Of a stretch of 64,000 nt of DNA, positions 17,414 to 26,642 are shown one piece after another. A program made the translations under genes and the position numbers. Source of the stretch: DATCJA01 sp963734635 (GTDB taxonomy: Bacteria > Acidobacteriota > Vicinamibacteria > Vicinamibacterales > UBA2999); the NCBI GenBank assembly GCA_963734635.1, contig CAVTIA010000006.1, positions 62,001-126,000 on the forward strand, given 5' to 3'. Position 1 is the stretch's first letter. Each line of letters starts with the position of its first letter. The notes under the pieces were generated by a model. The model worked only from the letters and a program-made list of their open reading frames with translations. It was not told where the DNA came from and made no database searches.

Positions 17414-18635
17414 ATGTCGCTGCTGATGACGTGTGTCGTGGCCGTAAAGGCGCTTCGACGGAATGCCATGCGCACGGGGCTCACCGCGCTGGGCATGATC
17501 ATCGGTGTCGCAGCCGTGATCGTGATGGTGGCGATCGGCAGCGGCGCGCGCTATTCGATAGAGGCCCAAATCCGAAGCGCTGGCTCCAACCTGGTCATCG
17601 TGACGGCAGGATCTGGCGGGTTCGGCCCCGTACGCCAGGGCCAGGGCGCCACGACGACGCTGACGGCGGGCGATGCGGACGCGATCCGCGCCGAAATTGC
17701 CGGCATCCGCTATCTGTCTCCTGGTGTCAATCTGCGCACGCAGATGGTCGCCGAGAGCGGGAACTGGGGCACACAGGTGCAAGGGGCGGGCGAGGAGTTC
17801 GTGGCCCTCCGTTCGTGGCCGCTGCAATTCGGCAGTTTCTTCACCGAGCAGGACATAGCGCGTGCGACGAGGGTGGCCGTCCTTGGGTCGGTGGTGCGCG
17901 ACCAGCTCTTCGGTGCGGACGCCGATCCGACCGGGACGGTCATCCGGATCCGGAATCAGCCCTTTCGTGTTCTCGGCGTCCTTACCAGGAAGGGCCAGGC
18001 CGCGATGGGTCAGGATCAGGACGATGTCGTGATCGTGCCCTACACCGCGGTCCAGAAGCGATTGCTCGGGATTACGCACATACAGAACATCTGGATTTCT
18101 GCGGAGGCGGGCGTCGCTGCTCGAGGATCTGTCGACCAAGGTGGCAGAGCTGCTCCGGGCTCGCCATAACATTGACGTCGACGACGAAGACGACTTCATG
18201 GTCCGGACGCTCGAAGAGATGGCAGCCGTCCTGACGTCTACCACGACCACCATGACGTGGCTGCTTGCCGCGGTGGCTGCGGTATCGCTCATCGTCGGCG
18301 GTATCGGGATCATGAACATCATGTTGGTATCCATCACCGAACGTACGAAGGAGATTGGGTTGCGGCTCGCAGTCGGCGCGCGTGACGTCGATGTGCTTCT
18401 GCAGTTTCTGGTCGAGGCGGTTGTCCTCAGTGTGGCGGGCGGTACGCTCGGGATCGGCGTGGGATTCGCAGCATCCTATATCGTTGCGCATGTCATGCAG
18501 TGGTCGACCACGATCACGCCGACGGCCGTGATTCTGGCATTCGGCTTCGCCGCAGCGGTCGGCGTGTTCTTTGGCTTCTATCCGGCTCGCAAGGCCGCCC
18601 GGCTCAACCCCATCGAGGCGCTTCGGTACGAATAG
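17414..18635 (+). pseudogene. MacB-like ABC permease, one frameshift
   Basis: Inner-membrane permease: N-terminal helix (TALGMIIGVAAVIVMVAIG), large periplasmic MacB core domain, and a C-terminal FtsX domain with three helices (WLLAAVAAVSLIVGGIGIMNIMLVS ... NPIEALRYE end). The frame breaks between 18100 and 18121: the first frame ends near 18169, while the correct continuation (LEDLSTKVAELLRARHNIDV) is in the +1 frame. One extra base explains it. Otherwise full length (about 407 aa). Confidence 0.87.
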
Positions 18636-18656
18636 CTTGTGCCAGGCGACTGCCTA

Positions 18657-19550
18657 ATGATCGAGATCACCAGCATCCTCTGCCCGATTGATTTTTCGGA
18701 GTTCTCTCGCCATGCTCTCGACCACGCCGTCGCCATCGCTCGGTGGTACAACGCGAGACTGACGGTTCTAAACGTCTTCTCGAACTTTTCCGCCATGGAT
18801 ATGCCGCCGGTCGTGCTGGACGAGAAAGGGCGAGCGGGGATCATGGCGGAGATGCGCACCTTCACCGAGCACGGGCCGTCAGACCTGCGTCTCGATTTGC
18901 GCATCGGGGAAGCCTCCGACATACATCGGGAAATCCTCGCGCAGGCGCACGCCACTCACGCCGATCTCCTGGTCATTGGCAGCCACGGGCGGTCCGGATT
19001 CGAAAAGCTGCTCCTGGGATCGGTCACTGAAAAGGTGATTCGCAAGGCGCCGTGCCCCACGATGGTGGTGCCGCGGCTCGCGCCGGATACCTCTGTGAAC
19101 AGGCCCGTACAATTCCGCAAAATTTTGTGCTCGGTGGATTTCTCGGAAGGGTCACTCCGCGCGCTGGAATACGCAGTCACACTCGCCGAGGAAGGTGACG
19201 CGCAGCTCACGGTGCTGCATGCGATCGAAGTGCCTCCGGAGCTCCGGGAGAACCCGCTCGCCGAAGGCTTTGACGTGGACCGTGTTCGAGCCGAGGCCGA
19301 GGCGCGCTCGCTGCACCACCTCCGCGAGTTGATTCCTCAGGACGCCCGTACGTACAGCACCGTGGAGACCGAGGTGCGCGAGGGCGCGGCGTACTGGGAG
19401 ATCCTGAAGGTCGCGGCCGAGCGAAGCGTTGACTTGATCGTGATGGGCGTCCAAGGACGCGGGGCCCTGGACTTGCTGCTGTTTGGGTCGAATACCGCGC
19501 GCGTCACTCGTACCGCGACGTGCCCAGTGTTGATCGTGCCGCGTGTATGA
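18657..19550 (+). CDS. Universal stress protein, two UspA domains
   Basis: 297-aa tandem USP, last gene of the efflux operon (22 bp after the permease stop). Domain 1: ILCPIDFS and GSHGRSGFEKLLLGS; domain 2: ILCSVDFS and GVQGRGALDLLLFGS. A GTG start 18 nt upstream is possible, but MIEITSILCPIDFS matches the start of sister genes at 44528 and 50744. Confidence 0.9.
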   Translation: MIEITSILCPIDFSEFSRHALDHAVAIARWYNARLTVLNVFSNFSAMDMPPVVLDEKGRAGIMAEMRTFTEHGPSDLRLDLRIGEASDIHREILAQAHATHADLLVIGSHGRSGFEKLLLGSVTEKVIRKAPCPTMVVPRLAPDTSVNRPVQFRKILCSVDFSEGSLRALEYAVTLAEEGDAQLTVLHAIEVPPELRENPLAEGFDVDRVRAEAEARSLHHLRELIPQDARTYSTVETEVREGAAYWEILKVAAERSVDLIVMGVQGRGALDLLLFGSNTARVTRTATCPVLIVPRV

Positions 19551-19590
19551 AGCTGACCGACGATGCGATATTCGACGTGCGCGCGACCTC

Positions 19591-19836
19591 TCAAGCCGCG
19601 CGTCGATCCTCGACCGCCGCGGGTGTCGAACGGGTGCGCCTGTGACCGAACTTCCACGGATGCTCCAGGCGCCAGTCACCGACTGCGCGGACCACACGCA
19701 TACCCATCAACACCGCGATGAAGGCGAGCGAGGCTCCAGCGAGCGCATACCCCGCAAGCAGCGGTCCGATGGCCAGGGCCAACGCCACCGCGAGAGCACC
19801 AGCCGCCCAAAACACTAGTCGCACGTTTCGAGTCAT
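19591..19836 (-). CDS. Small membrane protein
   Basis: 81-aa protein with two hydrophobic helices (VRLVFWAAGALAVALALAIG and YALAGASLAFIAVLMGM) and a basic cytoplasmic tail (HRRTRS). GGAG ribosome site before the ATG at 19836. It converges on the upstream USP. No family recognised; the sigma-54 element at 19861-19875 groups it with the stress regulon. Confidence 0.65.
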   Translation of the reverse strand: MTRNVRLVFWAAGALAVALALAIGPLLAGYALAGASLAFIAVLMGMRVVRAVGDWRLEHPWKFGHRRTRSTPAAVEDRRAA

Positions 19837-19860
19837 AACTGTTCTCCACGGGACCTCAAA

Positions 19861-19875
19861 TGCAAGCCCGTTGCC
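19861..19875 (-). promoter_or_regulatory. Sigma-54 promoter of the small membrane protein gene
   Basis: Minus strand GGCAACGGGCTTGCA: GG-N10-GC with perfect TTGCA at -12. Predicted start near 19850, leader about 14 nt. Confidence 0.6.
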
Positions 19876-20002
19876 TTCTGTCGCGCGGTACCCATGTGAA
19901 TGCGGTACTTGACGCTCCATGTTCGTTCAGCGCGTCTGATCGCGCGCTTTTCCGCACCGCCGCGAAGTTTTTCGGCGTTGGGGCATTCGCGCTCCAGCCA
20001 CT

Positions 20003-20018
20003 GGCAGAAATTCGCGCG
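20003..20018. promoter_or_regulatory. Weak activator-like site GGCAGAAATTCGCGCG
   Basis: Resembles the block at 8093-8107. It lies about 40 bp upstream of the element at 20058 and about 130 bp upstream of the one at 19861. Confidence 0.25.
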
Positions 20019-20057
20019 CACTCAGTCGCCCGTCCGGGGCCGTCATTCCATACGCTC

Positions 20058-20073
20058 CGGCAATGTCGTGGCA
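20058..20073 (+). promoter_or_regulatory. Possible sigma-54 promoter of TonB-like/USP operon
   Basis: CGGCAATGTCGTGGCA: 10-bp spaced GG/GC with moderate flanking matches. Predicted start near 20084, 15 nt before the ATG at 20099. Confidence 0.4.
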
Positions 20074-20098
20074 TTTCTCTTGCCCCTCCACTCGTGGA

Positions 20099-20959
20099 AT
20101 GGTGCCGCGCTCTCTCATCGAATTGGTGCGGCCGGCGCCGCGTTTGCCGCGACGTACCGAGGCGGTGCGCAGGGCCGGCATCGTCTCGGTCCTGCTTCAT
20201 ATGGGCGTTGTGACGTCGGTCCTATTCATGGCGGCGCGGTCAGCACCAGTCGCCACGTCACCCGATGCGGCCTCCAGTCGGCAGCCAATCCAGCTACCGC
20301 GCGTGGTGTTCTTGCAGATGCCAGGACCGAGTGGCGGTGGAGGTGGCGGCGGCACGCGACAGGCGGCGCCGCCTTCACGCTCACAAGCCAATGGGCGAGA
20401 TCGTCTGAACGTGCCGCTTACCACGCCTGTGGCTGCCTCTCAGCAGTCGCCGGAAGCGCCGTGTCCGCCTCAGGAATTGCTGCTGGACGCCGTGTCGCTT
20501 GCATCTGGTGCTGCGTTGCTGGCGGGGCTGCCTGATGCGCGGCCTTCGCTCGACATCTCCAAGGGACCCGGGCTCGGCGGAGGCATCGGAGAGGGAACGG
20601 GCACAGGCATCGGAGCGGGAACCGGTGCCGGCCTGGGACCGGGATTGAGCCGAGGATTCGGCGACGGCGCATACCGTCCCGGCGGCGGCGTAGTCCCTCC
20701 AACGCTGCTGAAGCAGGTCAGGCCGACCTACACAACCGAAGCCCTGCGGCTAAGGATCCAGGGGAGCGTGATGCTCGAAGTGGTCGTGGGACGCGACGGT
20801 ATTCCTCTTGCGATTCGTATCACGCGTTCACTCGATCCAGGCGGGCTCGACGAGGAAGCGGTCGCGGCCGTTCGGGAGTGGCGATTTACACCCGGCCATG
20901 TCGGAGACATGCCAGTCGACGTCCTTGTGACAATCCAGTTGGACTTTCACGTCCAGTGA
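20099..20959 (+). CDS. TonB-family protein
   Basis: 286-aa periplasm-spanning protein: one N-terminal membrane helix (IVSVLLHMGVVTSVLFMAA, ~residues 27-45), a Gly-rich low-complexity linker (GSGGGGGGG-type and repeated GxGxG at ~165-205), and a C-terminal TonB domain (VRPTYTTEALRLRIQGSVMLEVVVGRDG ... VREWRFTPG). No ExbB/ExbD nearby, so it may act as a stand-alone TonB_C protein. ATG at 20099 preferred over 20063. Followed 28 bp later by a USP gene. Confidence 0.8.
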   Translation: MVPRSLIELVRPAPRLPRRTEAVRRAGIVSVLLHMGVVTSVLFMAARSAPVATSPDAASSRQPIQLPRVVFLQMPGPSGGGGGGGTRQAAPPSRSQANGRDRLNVPLTTPVAASQQSPEAPCPPQELLLDAVSLASGAALLAGLPDARPSLDISKGPGLGGGIGEGTGTGIGAGTGAGLGPGLSRGFGDGAYRPGGGVVPPTLLKQVRPTYTTEALRLRIQGSVMLEVVVGRDGIPLAIRITRSLDPGGLDEEAVAAVREWRFTPGHVGDMPVDVLVTIQLDFHVQ

Positions 20960-20987
20960 CAACCGTTCACTGGCCGGCTCGAAGGAG

Positions 20988-21896
20988 ATGCTCGTGGTTG
21001 AATTCAAGCAGGTCCTTTGTCCCATTGACCTGAGCGAGCTGTCAATTCGCTCGCTCGCCTACGCCGGCGCCATCGCCAAGTTGTACGACGGCGAGCTGAC
21101 TGCATTGCACGTGGTCCCGACCTTCGAGCCCATGGAGGTGCGGGCCGGCGCTCTCTACGACCCGGTCCGCATCGTCTATCCCATGTCACGCGAGGAGGTG
21201 CTCGAGCGGCTCCGGCAGGCGCTGGAGGCGGCCGGCGCCCCAACTGCTCACGTCACCCTCGTCGCCGAAGCCGGCAAGGACGCCGCAACCATCGTGGATC
21301 AGGCTGTGACGAGGCGATCCGATCTCGTGGTCATGGGCACCCACGGGCGCAGCGGGTTCAACAGGCTTCTCCTTGGATCGGTCACTGAGAAGGTGCTTCG
21401 AACATCGCCATGCCCGGTGCTGACCGTACCACCTCATGCGCCGGCGGCGCCTCCCTCTGATGTGGCGATTCGCCGAATCCTGTGCCCGATCGATTTTTCA
21501 TCGGCGGCCCTGCAGGCCTTCGGCTTCGCGATGGATCTGGCGCGCCGCACCAACGCGTCGGTAACCGTGCTCTACGTCATCGAGTGGTTGCCGGAGGAGG
21601 AACCACGTGCGCTCGCTCACTTCAATGTTCCGGAGTACCGGCAGTACTTGACGCTCAACGCGCGCGAACGGCTGGAGGCTCTCATAGCGCAGGAGTCCCC
21701 CCGTGGTGCCACCGAGGGTACGGTTGTCATCGGTCGTGCGCATCGGGAAATCGTGCGGGTCGCCGGCACGGGAGTCGATCTCATCGTCATGGGCGCGCAG
21801 GGACGAGGGGGTCACGTGCGGCCGGCGTTCGGTTCAACCACACAGCAGGTCGTGCGCGCGGCCCCCTGCCCGGTGCTCAGCGTGCACGGCGCGTGA
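20988..21896 (+). CDS. Universal stress protein, two UspA domains
   Basis: 302-aa tandem USP. Domain 1: VLCPIDLSELS, GTHGRSGFNRLLLGS; domain 2: ILCPIDFSS, GAQGRGGHVRPAFGS. AAGGAG ribosome site precedes the ATG. Likely co-transcribed with the TonB-like gene. Confidence 0.9.
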   Translation: MLVVEFKQVLCPIDLSELSIRSLAYAGAIAKLYDGELTALHVVPTFEPMEVRAGALYDPVRIVYPMSREEVLERLRQALEAAGAPTAHVTLVAEAGKDAATIVDQAVTRRSDLVVMGTHGRSGFNRLLLGSVTEKVLRTSPCPVLTVPPHAPAAPPSDVAIRRILCPIDFSSAALQAFGFAMDLARRTNASVTVLYVIEWLPEEEPRALAHFNVPEYRQYLTLNARERLEALIAQESPRGATEGTVVIGRAHREIVRVAGTGVDLIVMGAQGRGGHVRPAFGSTTQQVVRAAPCPVLSVHGA

Positions 21897-21982
21897 TATC
21901 TGCCTTCTTCCGTGACGTTTCGACCACGCTTTTTGGGTTGCCCTGGCGCGGCCGATCGGGAAGACTCTGCTTGGGTGGTGTC

Positions 21983-22369
21983 ATGGAGCAGAGAGTGGGA
22001 ATCTGGATCGACCACAGGAAGGCTGTGATCGTGTCGGCCTCAGCGGACGAGGTCACGGCCAAGACTCTGGAATCCTCGGTTGAACCGCACCCCCACTACG
22101 CAGGCTCTCAGGAGGGCGGCGGGGAAAAGAAATACGAGGAGCGGCACGGCCTGCAGCTTGATCGGTACTATGACGCAGTCATCAGCCAGCTTGGCCAGCC
22201 CGAGGCTGTTCTGATCTTCGGGCCAGGAGAAGCCAAATTTCAGCTCAAAGAGCGGCTCAGCCGCTCGACGGCGTTGTCAGAGAGCGTCGTGACCGTCGAG
22301 AGCACGGACAAGCTCACCGATCCGCAGATCGTGGCAAAGGTCAAGGAACACTACGGAATCCCGCGTTAA
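21983..22369 (+). CDS. eRF1-like (baeRF-type) small domain protein
   Basis: 128-aa protein starting VGIWIDHRKAVIV and ending with a VKEHYGIPR tail; the central DRYYDAVISQLGQPEAVLIFGPGEAKFQLKE resembles the Rossmann-like core of bacterial eRF1/Dom34-related proteins. Possibly ribosome-associated; function is inference. Begins 87 bp after the USP stop and converges on the PRPP synthetase gene. Confidence 0.65.
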   Translation: MEQRVGIWIDHRKAVIVSASADEVTAKTLESSVEPHPHYAGSQEGGGEKKYEERHGLQLDRYYDAVISQLGQPEAVLIFGPGEAKFQLKERLSRSTALSESVVTVESTDKLTDPQIVAKVKEHYGIPR

Positions 22370-22418
22370 CGTCACGGCCAACACGTCGCGTCCATCATCG
22401 AAGCCTCCGGCCGTCTCG

Positions 22419-23309
22419 TTACCCGTCAGCAAGCTCGCGAATGGCCGAGATCATGAGCGGAACGACGTCGATCATGTTGGTCGCGTGCGGCACGGATGTG
22501 GTCGTCGCGATCCGCGCCGCTCCTGCGTCCAGTAGCGCCTGCTCGGCTGTGTCTGAGAACAACGCATGCACCGCCACGCAGACCGGTGCACGCAGGCCCG
22601 CGGCCACGAGACGCTTTACCGTCTCGACCATCGTCTGCGCAGAGGACACGACGTCGTCCACAACGACGGCCGTATGTTGCCGGTAGGCCTCCATGTCGGG
22701 TGCCGACACCTCCACAACCCGGTCGCTGCGTCGCGTCTTCCGCATCACCACGCTCGGAGCTCCCACACGATCCGCCACGTCCGTCACCCACTGAGCGCTT
22801 TCCGCGTCTGGTCCGATCAGGACCGGACGATCAACATGGGCGGCAATCCACGCCGCTAGGGCGGGCGCCGCGTGGACGACGCGGTTCGGTACGCCGTAGA
22901 TGTCGCTCAGCGCGCGGTAGCGGTGCAAGTGCGGATCGATCGTGACCAGCCAATCCGCGTACACCGACAAGAGCCGCGCGAACGTCCGGGAGGTCACGGC
23001 CTCACCGGGGCGAAACTGGCGGTCCTGACGCAGGTAGGCCAGATACGGCGCCACGAGGCCCACGCGCCTGGCGCCCAGCGCGCGGGCGGCGTCCGCCAAG
23101 AAAACGAGCGGGAGAACCTTATGGTTCGGACGGTCCAGCGTACAGACCAGGACGACACTCTTGTTAGCGCACTCCGCGTCGATCCGCAGATAGGTCTCCC
23201 CGTCCGGGAACTGTCGCGACTCCACGACACCGAGCGGCATCGCAGCGAGCTCGCTGACCCGCCGCGCGAGGGCCGCGCTCTCTGGGAGGGCCAGCAACAC
23301 CGCACTCAC
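22419..23309 (-). CDS. Ribose-phosphate pyrophosphokinase homologue
   Basis: 296-aa PRPP synthetase-like enzyme with two phosphoribosyltransferase-type domains; FPDGETYLRI near the start, LAYLRQDRQFRPGEAVTSR catalytic block, and a PRPP loop variant VVVDDVVSSAQTM. It is divergent from the class I enzyme at 61744 and matches the short forms paired with AMP/thymidine phosphorylase-like genes. GTG at 23309 overlaps the TGA of the phosphorylase gene (GTGA), implying coupled translation. Confidence 0.85.
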   Translation of the reverse strand: MSAVLLALPESAALARRVSELAAMPLGVVESRQFPDGETYLRIDAECANKSVVLVCTLDRPNHKVLPLVFLADAARALGARRVGLVAPYLAYLRQDRQFRPGEAVTSRTFARLLSVYADWLVTIDPHLHRYRALSDIYGVPNRVVHAAPALAAWIAAHVDRPVLIGPDAESAQWVTDVADRVGAPSVVMRKTRRSDRVVEVSAPDMEAYRQHTAVVVDDVVSSAQTMVETVKRLVAAGLRAPVCVAVHALFSDTAEQALLDAGAARIATTTSVPHATNMIDVVPLMISAIRELADG

Positions 23310-24829
23310 GGCGCCGGCCCGATGACCACGACGTCGGTGTGCGCGGTGAGATACTCGCGCGCGTATGCCAGTTCCCCGGGGCTCTCGGCGTGCAGCGTGA
23401 ATAGCGGCTGGCCATGCTCCACGCCCTGACCGAGACGGACATGGAGATCGATGCCTGCGGCCGGGTCCGCCGGCGCCCCTGCCAGCTTGGCCGCGCGCGC
23501 TAACTTCCGGCAGTCGAACCCGGTGATGCTCCCGCTCGCGGGCGCGGTCACCTCGAACTGCTGCGTGCTGGCCGGGGGGGTGCGCATCCCGCCCTGCGCC
23601 TCGCAGATCGCCTGCAGCTTTCGCCAGGCCCGGCCGTCGGCGAGCAAGGCACGCGCTTGTGAGGTCCCGTGCCCGGTCGCGCACGCGCCGGCGAGCTCCA
23701 GTAGCTCACCGGCGAGAAGAATCGCCCGCTCTGTCAGGTCGTGAGGTGCGTCACGGTCACCGCGGGTCACGGCGACGACATCCCGTGCTTCGAGCGCGGG
23801 CCCGATGCCGCTGCCGATCGGTTGAGAGCCGTCCGTGACGACCGGGCGCACCACCAACCCCACGTCGTGCCCGACGCGCTCGAGGAGGCGGGCGAGCGCG
23901 TGCGCCGCATCTGGCGTGCGAATCTTCGCGGTCGGTCCGACCGGGATATCGATGACGACATGGGTAGAGCCGGCTGCGACCTTCTTCGACAACACGGAGG
24001 CGACCAATTGCGCATCGCTGTCGAGGTCCAAGGCGCGTTCCACGCGAATCAAGAGGTCGTCTACCGGACTGAGGTGAATGGCCCCGCCCCAGACCACACA
24101 TCCGCCCTCGCGCTCCACGACGCGGCGCATCGCCTTGAGGTCGAGATCGACTCGGGTCAGCGTTTCCATCGCGTCGGCGGTGCCCGCCGGAGACGTGATC
24201 GCACGGGATGAAGTCTTCGGAATACACACGCCGGCTGCCGCCACGATCGACACGACGATGGGAGTCGTGCGGTTCCCCGGCAGGCCGCCGACGCCGTGCT
24301 TGTCGGCGACGACGGGATGGTCCCACGCCACACGTTCGCCCACCTGCACCATGCCACGGGTCAGCCCCACGACCTCGTCCAGGCTCATCCCCGCCGCTGC
24401 ACACGCGGTCAGGAAAGCCGACAGCTCGATGTCGGTATAGCGACCCGCCTCCATGTCCTGGAGAATCCGCACCAGTTGTTCGTCCTGAAAGGCGTGCCCG
24501 AAGATCTTGGCCCGCACCGCCCCGAGGGACTCGACAGGCCGCGGATGCGATAGGCAGGCAACCTGTCCCGGCGTGGCATCGAGGAGCTGCCACGCGGCTT
24601 CGGACAGCCCGGCCTCCGTCGGCAGCACAAAACCATCGCGGACCACGTTGAGCGTCGCGATGATCGACGCGCGCTCCGTCGTGACCGTGATCCGGGAGTG
24701 CGCGGAGAAGCCTTCGGATCGACAGACGTGACAGTCGGCCCGCATGTAGACAATCGGTTCCTCGTGCGTATCGATTCCCATGCGCTTGAGAAGCACGGTG
24801 TTGCCGGCGAGAGGCTCCATAGGGGGCAT
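23306..24829 (-). CDS. AMP/thymidine phosphorylase family protein
   Basis: About 507 aa, the long archaeal-type nucleoside/nucleotide phosphorylase (DeoA2/AMP phosphorylase). An N-terminal barrel-like extension precedes the TP core; the signature region reads ADKHGVGGLPGNRTTPI and SSRAITSPAGTADAMETL. Expected to phosphorolyse AMP or a nucleoside to ribose-1,5-bisphosphate or (deoxy)ribose-1-phosphate. Start is uncertain: Met codons at 24829 and 24820, neither with a good ribosome site. Overlaps the PRPP synthetase-like gene, suggesting that base salvage and PRPP supply are linked. Confidence 0.85.
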   Translation of the reverse strand: MPPMEPLAGNTVLLKRMGIDTHEEPIVYMRADCHVCRSEGFSAHSRITVTTERASIIATLNVVRDGFVLPTEAGLSEAAWQLLDATPGQVACLSHPRPVESLGAVRAKIFGHAFQDEQLVRILQDMEAGRYTDIELSAFLTACAAAGMSLDEVVGLTRGMVQVGERVAWDHPVVADKHGVGGLPGNRTTPIVVSIVAAAGVCIPKTSSRAITSPAGTADAMETLTRVDLDLKAMRRVVEREGGCVVWGGAIHLSPVDDLLIRVERALDLDSDAQLVASVLSKKVAAGSTHVVIDIPVGPTAKIRTPDAAHALARLLERVGHDVGLVVRPVVTDGSQPIGSGIGPALEARDVVAVTRGDRDAPHDLTERAILLAGELLELAGACATGHGTSQARALLADGRAWRKLQAICEAQGGMRTPPASTQQFEVTAPASGSITGFDCRKLARAAKLAGAPADPAAGIDLHVRLGQGVEHGQPLFTLHAESPGELAYAREYLTAHTDVVVIGPAP

Positions 24830-25085
24830 TCTATCTGGCCGTGCGTTGGCACACTGGCCAGTGACGGTGGCCACTGCATCAGCGGCGTTGCTCGTTCCTT
24901 ATCCGGAATTCGACGATTCTCCGTCGTATAATCCCAGCGGGTCCGCGAGAGTTTGGCACTTGGCACTCGCCTCTGCCCCTAATGAAGGCACCGCCCAGAT
25001 CGAGGGCCTGATCAGGGACCGAGAAGGGCGTTCTGCTTACACAGATTCGTTGATGACGTTCCGCTTACCCTGAAAGGACAGCCTT

Positions 25086-25622
25086 ATGCGCTCATGTGTC
25101 TTCGTCGCAGCATTCGTCGCGGCGTTTTCTCTCTGCGGTGGCTCCGCGCTCGCGCAGCAGGTCACCAAAGAGAACGTGCCGGGCATCAGAAACCTGGCGC
25201 GGCTCGAAACCACCGTCGCGTGCGCAGGCGCCATCACTCCCGAATCGGTGGTCGAGGTGAAGAAGATGGGGTTCGTGTCGATCGTCAACCTGCGTCTCGC
25301 CTCCGAAGAAGGCGCCAACGTCGAAAAGGAGGAGGCGGCGGCGAAGGCCGCGGGCCTTCGCTACTTTCACGTGCCGTACGACGGCTCCGCCGATCCCAAG
25401 GCCGCCGAGGCGTTCTTAAGTGCCATCACGACCAGAGGCGCTGAGCCCGCGTTCATCCACTGCGCCGGCGGCAACCGCGCTGCCACGATGTGGCTGATCA
25501 AGCGCGTGGCCGTGGATCACTGGGATGTCGAGCGCGCGACGAAGGAGGCGACGCTGCTCGGGCAGACGAATCCGACCATGCGTCAGTTCGCGGTCGATTA
25601 CGCGCAGGCCCACAAGCGGTAG
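25086..25622 (+). CDS. Secreted DSP/PTP-like phosphatase (DUF442-type)
   Basis: 178-aa protein with a signal peptide (ends SALAQQ) and a cysteine-phosphatase fold; the P-loop HCAGGNRAA follows the HCx5R pattern with catalytic Cys near residue 128. Relatives are often called beta-lactamase hydrolase-like or protein tyrosine phosphatases. A tandem TTGGCACTTGGCACT sits upstream, but sigma-54 spacing is off by one. Substrate unknown. Confidence 0.82.
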   Translation: MRSCVFVAAFVAAFSLCGGSALAQQVTKENVPGIRNLARLETTVACAGAITPESVVEVKKMGFVSIVNLRLASEEGANVEKEEAAAKAAGLRYFHVPYDGSADPKAAEAFLSAITTRGAEPAFIHCAGGNRAATMWLIKRVAVDHWDVERATKEATLLGQTNPTMRQFAVDYAQAHKR

Positions 25623-25878
25623 GCTGCGATGCGCGCGCGGTTGCTGCTGGTTCTGGTCACAGCGCCGGCGCTCGACGAAAACCACCGGACGGGACGCCCG
25701 CGCCGCCGCGAGCGGCACCGTCAGAGGACAGTGTTGTGGAGTCGCCTCGCGCAGAGGAATTCGCGTTAGCGTCGTGGATCGCCGGATCGGCGTCACACGA
25801 ATCCGGTCCGCGCTGCTGGACTAGGCAATGAGTCTGGTGGTGTCTCAATCGTGGGACACTACGGGCTAGTTATTCGAA
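25623..25878. other. 256-bp gap, nothing convincing
   Basis: A short frame from 25629 begins like a signal peptide (MRARLLLVLVTAPAL) but turns Arg-rich and stops after about 46 codons; it could be a gene remnant. No hairpin or promoter recognised. Confidence 0.3.
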
Positions 25879-26631
25879 TTACGCGGCGCCTCGCGACTCA
25901 TTCAGCAGCGCTTCCAGGTCGATATCGGGTGCGATGAGGCAGATGTGTCCGTGACCTTCGAGCACGCGGAGCATTGATCCGGGAACCCGGGCCGCCATGT
26001 ATCGCGCCTGTGCAACAGACGGCACGAGATGATCCCGATCTGCCGCTAGGAAGAGTGTCGGTGCGCGGAGCTCGTGCAATCGGTGACGCACGTCGTACTG
26101 CATGAGCAGCTTCAAACGGTTGATGTACCCACCGCGGCTCGCCCGGGCAGTCAACTCCATGAAGCGGTCGATCTCCTGTCGATGGGTATGTGGTGAGTGC
26201 AGACGAAAAGCAGTCAGCCGCCGGACCAGCCCCATCGCCCCCCATGGAAGTGCGCCGAGTCCAACAGCGGCGAGTCGCAGGCGCCGTTGAGGCGCGAAGT
26301 AGGGAAAGGAATTGAGGATCACCAACCGGCTGACCTGTTCCGGCTTGGCGAGCGCGAAGCTCAGGGCCAATGCGCCTCCAAATGATTCTCCAACGATGAT
26401 GGCCCGGCGTTCGGTCGGTGCAACGGTGTCAATGATGCGCGCGAGATCGCTCACGAGGACGTCCATCGTCGCGGCGGTCTCGCGAAGCGCATAAGTGATC
26501 ACGCGATACGAACGCGCCAGCAAGGGCACCTGACGATAGAACAGCAGACCGGTGCCGTCCATGCCGGGGACCAGGATTACCGGCTGTCCGGTACCGACAA
26601 TCGACAGCGACGGGTCGTACTGGTCAATCAT
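25879..26631 (-). CDS. Alpha/beta hydrolase
   Basis: 250-aa hydrolase. HGxG-like oxyanion region (LVPGMDGTG), nucleophile elbow GESFGG, acid loop AADRDHLVP, and final His in GHGHI: a full triad. ATG at 26631 gives a normal N-terminus; the frame upstream runs into the divergent gene. Substrate unknown. Only 8-11 bp separate it from the divergent start, so the promoters must overlap coding sequence. Confidence 0.82.
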   Translation of the reverse strand: MIDQYDPSLSIVGTGQPVILVPGMDGTGLLFYRQVPLLARSYRVITYALRETAATMDVLVSDLARIIDTVAPTERRAIIVGESFGGALALSFALAKPEQVSRLVILNSFPYFAPQRRLRLAAVGLGALPWGAMGLVRRLTAFRLHSPHTHRQEIDRFMELTARASRGGYINRLKLLMQYDVRHRLHELRAPTLFLAADRDHLVPSVAQARYMAARVPGSMLRVLEGHGHICLIAPDIDLEALLNESRGAA

Positions 26632-26642
26632 AGAATCCCGTG

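Noticed and set aside
23310..23684. N-terminal extension of the PRPP synthetase frame
   Set aside because: It is another frame of the phosphorylase gene; the GTG at 23309 overlapping the stop is the natural start.
24954..24976. Tandem TTGGCACTTGGCACT before the phosphatase gene at 25086
   Set aside because: The nearest GC is 11 or 12 bp from GG rather than 10; sigma-54 spacing is strict. An indel error could hide a true site.
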